DNA from: Oscillospiraceae bacterium
GTDB taxonomy: Bacteria; Bacillota; Clostridia; Oscillospirales; Ruminococcaceae
Direction: 5' to 3'
NCBI GenBank assembly: GCA_017548485.1
Contig: JAFYZY010000137.1
Location: 1 to 34,840, forward strand
Length of the DNA stretch: 34,840 nt
A program made the position numbers and the translations under genes. Shown piece after piece: positions 34,561-34,840 of this stretch. Each line of letters opens with the position of its first letter. Positions within the stretch are counted from its first letter, which is position 1. The notes under the pieces were generated by a model. The model was not told the DNA's origin. It was given only the letters and a program-made list of their open reading frames with translations, and made no database searches.

Positions 34561-34840
34561 TCATCTTTCCGCGAGGATGACTGATGTCGCTCCCCAGGAT
34601 CTCAGGACTCCCGCACGGGAGAATCCGCTTTCCAGCAGAACAGATATCTCATGCTGGACAGTGAAGGGAGTGTCCGCGTGTACCAGAGCCTCTGCAGGGA
34701 TGTCCTGCTCAGCGCGCAGCTTCAGAGCTTCTTCCGCCATGGCGATCTCTTCTTCCTCAGAGGCGGCGAAGTAGTCGGTCAGCACGAAGATCCCCTTGTC
34801 TCTGAGGGCCCGCCAAAGCTTCCTGTAAAAAGACTGCTTG
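34561..34840 (-). CDS. SAM-dependent methyltransferase, 3' end only (cut by window edge)
   Basis: The C-terminal ~92 residues of a class I methyltransferase are visible; the open frame runs to the window edge with no start. FYRKLWRALRDKGIFVLTDYF matches the strand after the SAM site in methyltransferase type 11/12 proteins. The segment from ALVHADTPFTVQHEISVLLESGF to VLRSWGATSVILAER fits their C-terminal end. The SAM-binding loop itself lies outside. It ends 30 bases before the S10 gene. Confidence 0.75.
   Translation of the reverse strand, partial: KQSFYRKLWRALRDKGIFVLTDYFAASEEEEIAMAEEALKLRAEQDIPAEALVHADTPFTVQHEISVLLESGFSRAGVLRSWGATSVILAER

Overview
This is the chromosomal replication-origin region of a Gram-positive, low-to-mid GC anaerobe, most likely a member of Clostridia (Eubacteriales). 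The basis is gene order. Reading leftward from the origin on the minus strand: dnaA, dnaN, yaaA, recF, remB, gyrB, a small membrane-protein gene, gyrA. Reading rightward on the plus strand: rpmH, rnpA, yidD, yidC, jag, a flavodoxin-fold reductase, mnmE, mnmG, rsmG. Coding strand flips at about 13.75-14.0 kb, as expected at a bidirectional origin. No soj/spo0J/noc (parAB) genes follow rsmG, and no tRNA, rRNA, IS element or CRISPR array was seen. The genus cannot be fixed from the window.

Left part (1-4.4 kb): a four-helix membrane protein with a Cys/His C-terminal finger, mscL, a threonine-aldolase-family PLP enzyme, peptidase T and a DNA-deoxyinosine-type glycosylase. The aldolase and pepT are fired from back-to-back promoters whose -35 boxes form one palindrome.

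Origin part (4.4-21.8 kb): replication initiation (dnaA, dnaN, recF), DNA topology (gyrB, gyrA), ribosome and RNase P components (rpmH, rnpA), membrane insertion (yidD, yidC), the RNA-binding protein Jag and tRNA/rRNA modification (mnmE, mnmG, rsmG). Three departures stand out. DnaA has altered residues at the positions that normally read the DnaA box, and the intergenic regions carry clustered TGTTGAA repeats instead of canonical TTATCCACA boxes, one of them over the dnaA promoter. GyrA has Met and Asn at the two main fluoroquinolone-contact positions. A YcxB-like membrane protein gene lies between gyrB and gyrA.

Right accessory part (21.8-30.9 kb): a YdcF-type membrane protein, a membrane-anchored alpha/beta hydrolase, a membrane-anchored SGNH hydrolase with four CxxC repeat modules, a cytosolic esterase, purine nucleoside phosphorylase, a pyridoxamine-oxidase-fold flavoprotein, three tandem MoaF-like (two-domain calycin) paralogues and one small unknown protein. 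The PPOX gene, MoaF triplet and unknown gene form a tight cluster and are the best candidate here for an undescribed system.

Far right (30.9-34.8 kb, minus strand): a DUF4367-like lipoprotein, an M28 metallopeptidase and an S10 serine carboxypeptidase that both lack signal peptides, and the 3' end of a SAM-dependent methyltransferase cut by the window edge. With peptidase T this gives three apparently cytosolic peptidases, which suggests peptide-based nutrition.
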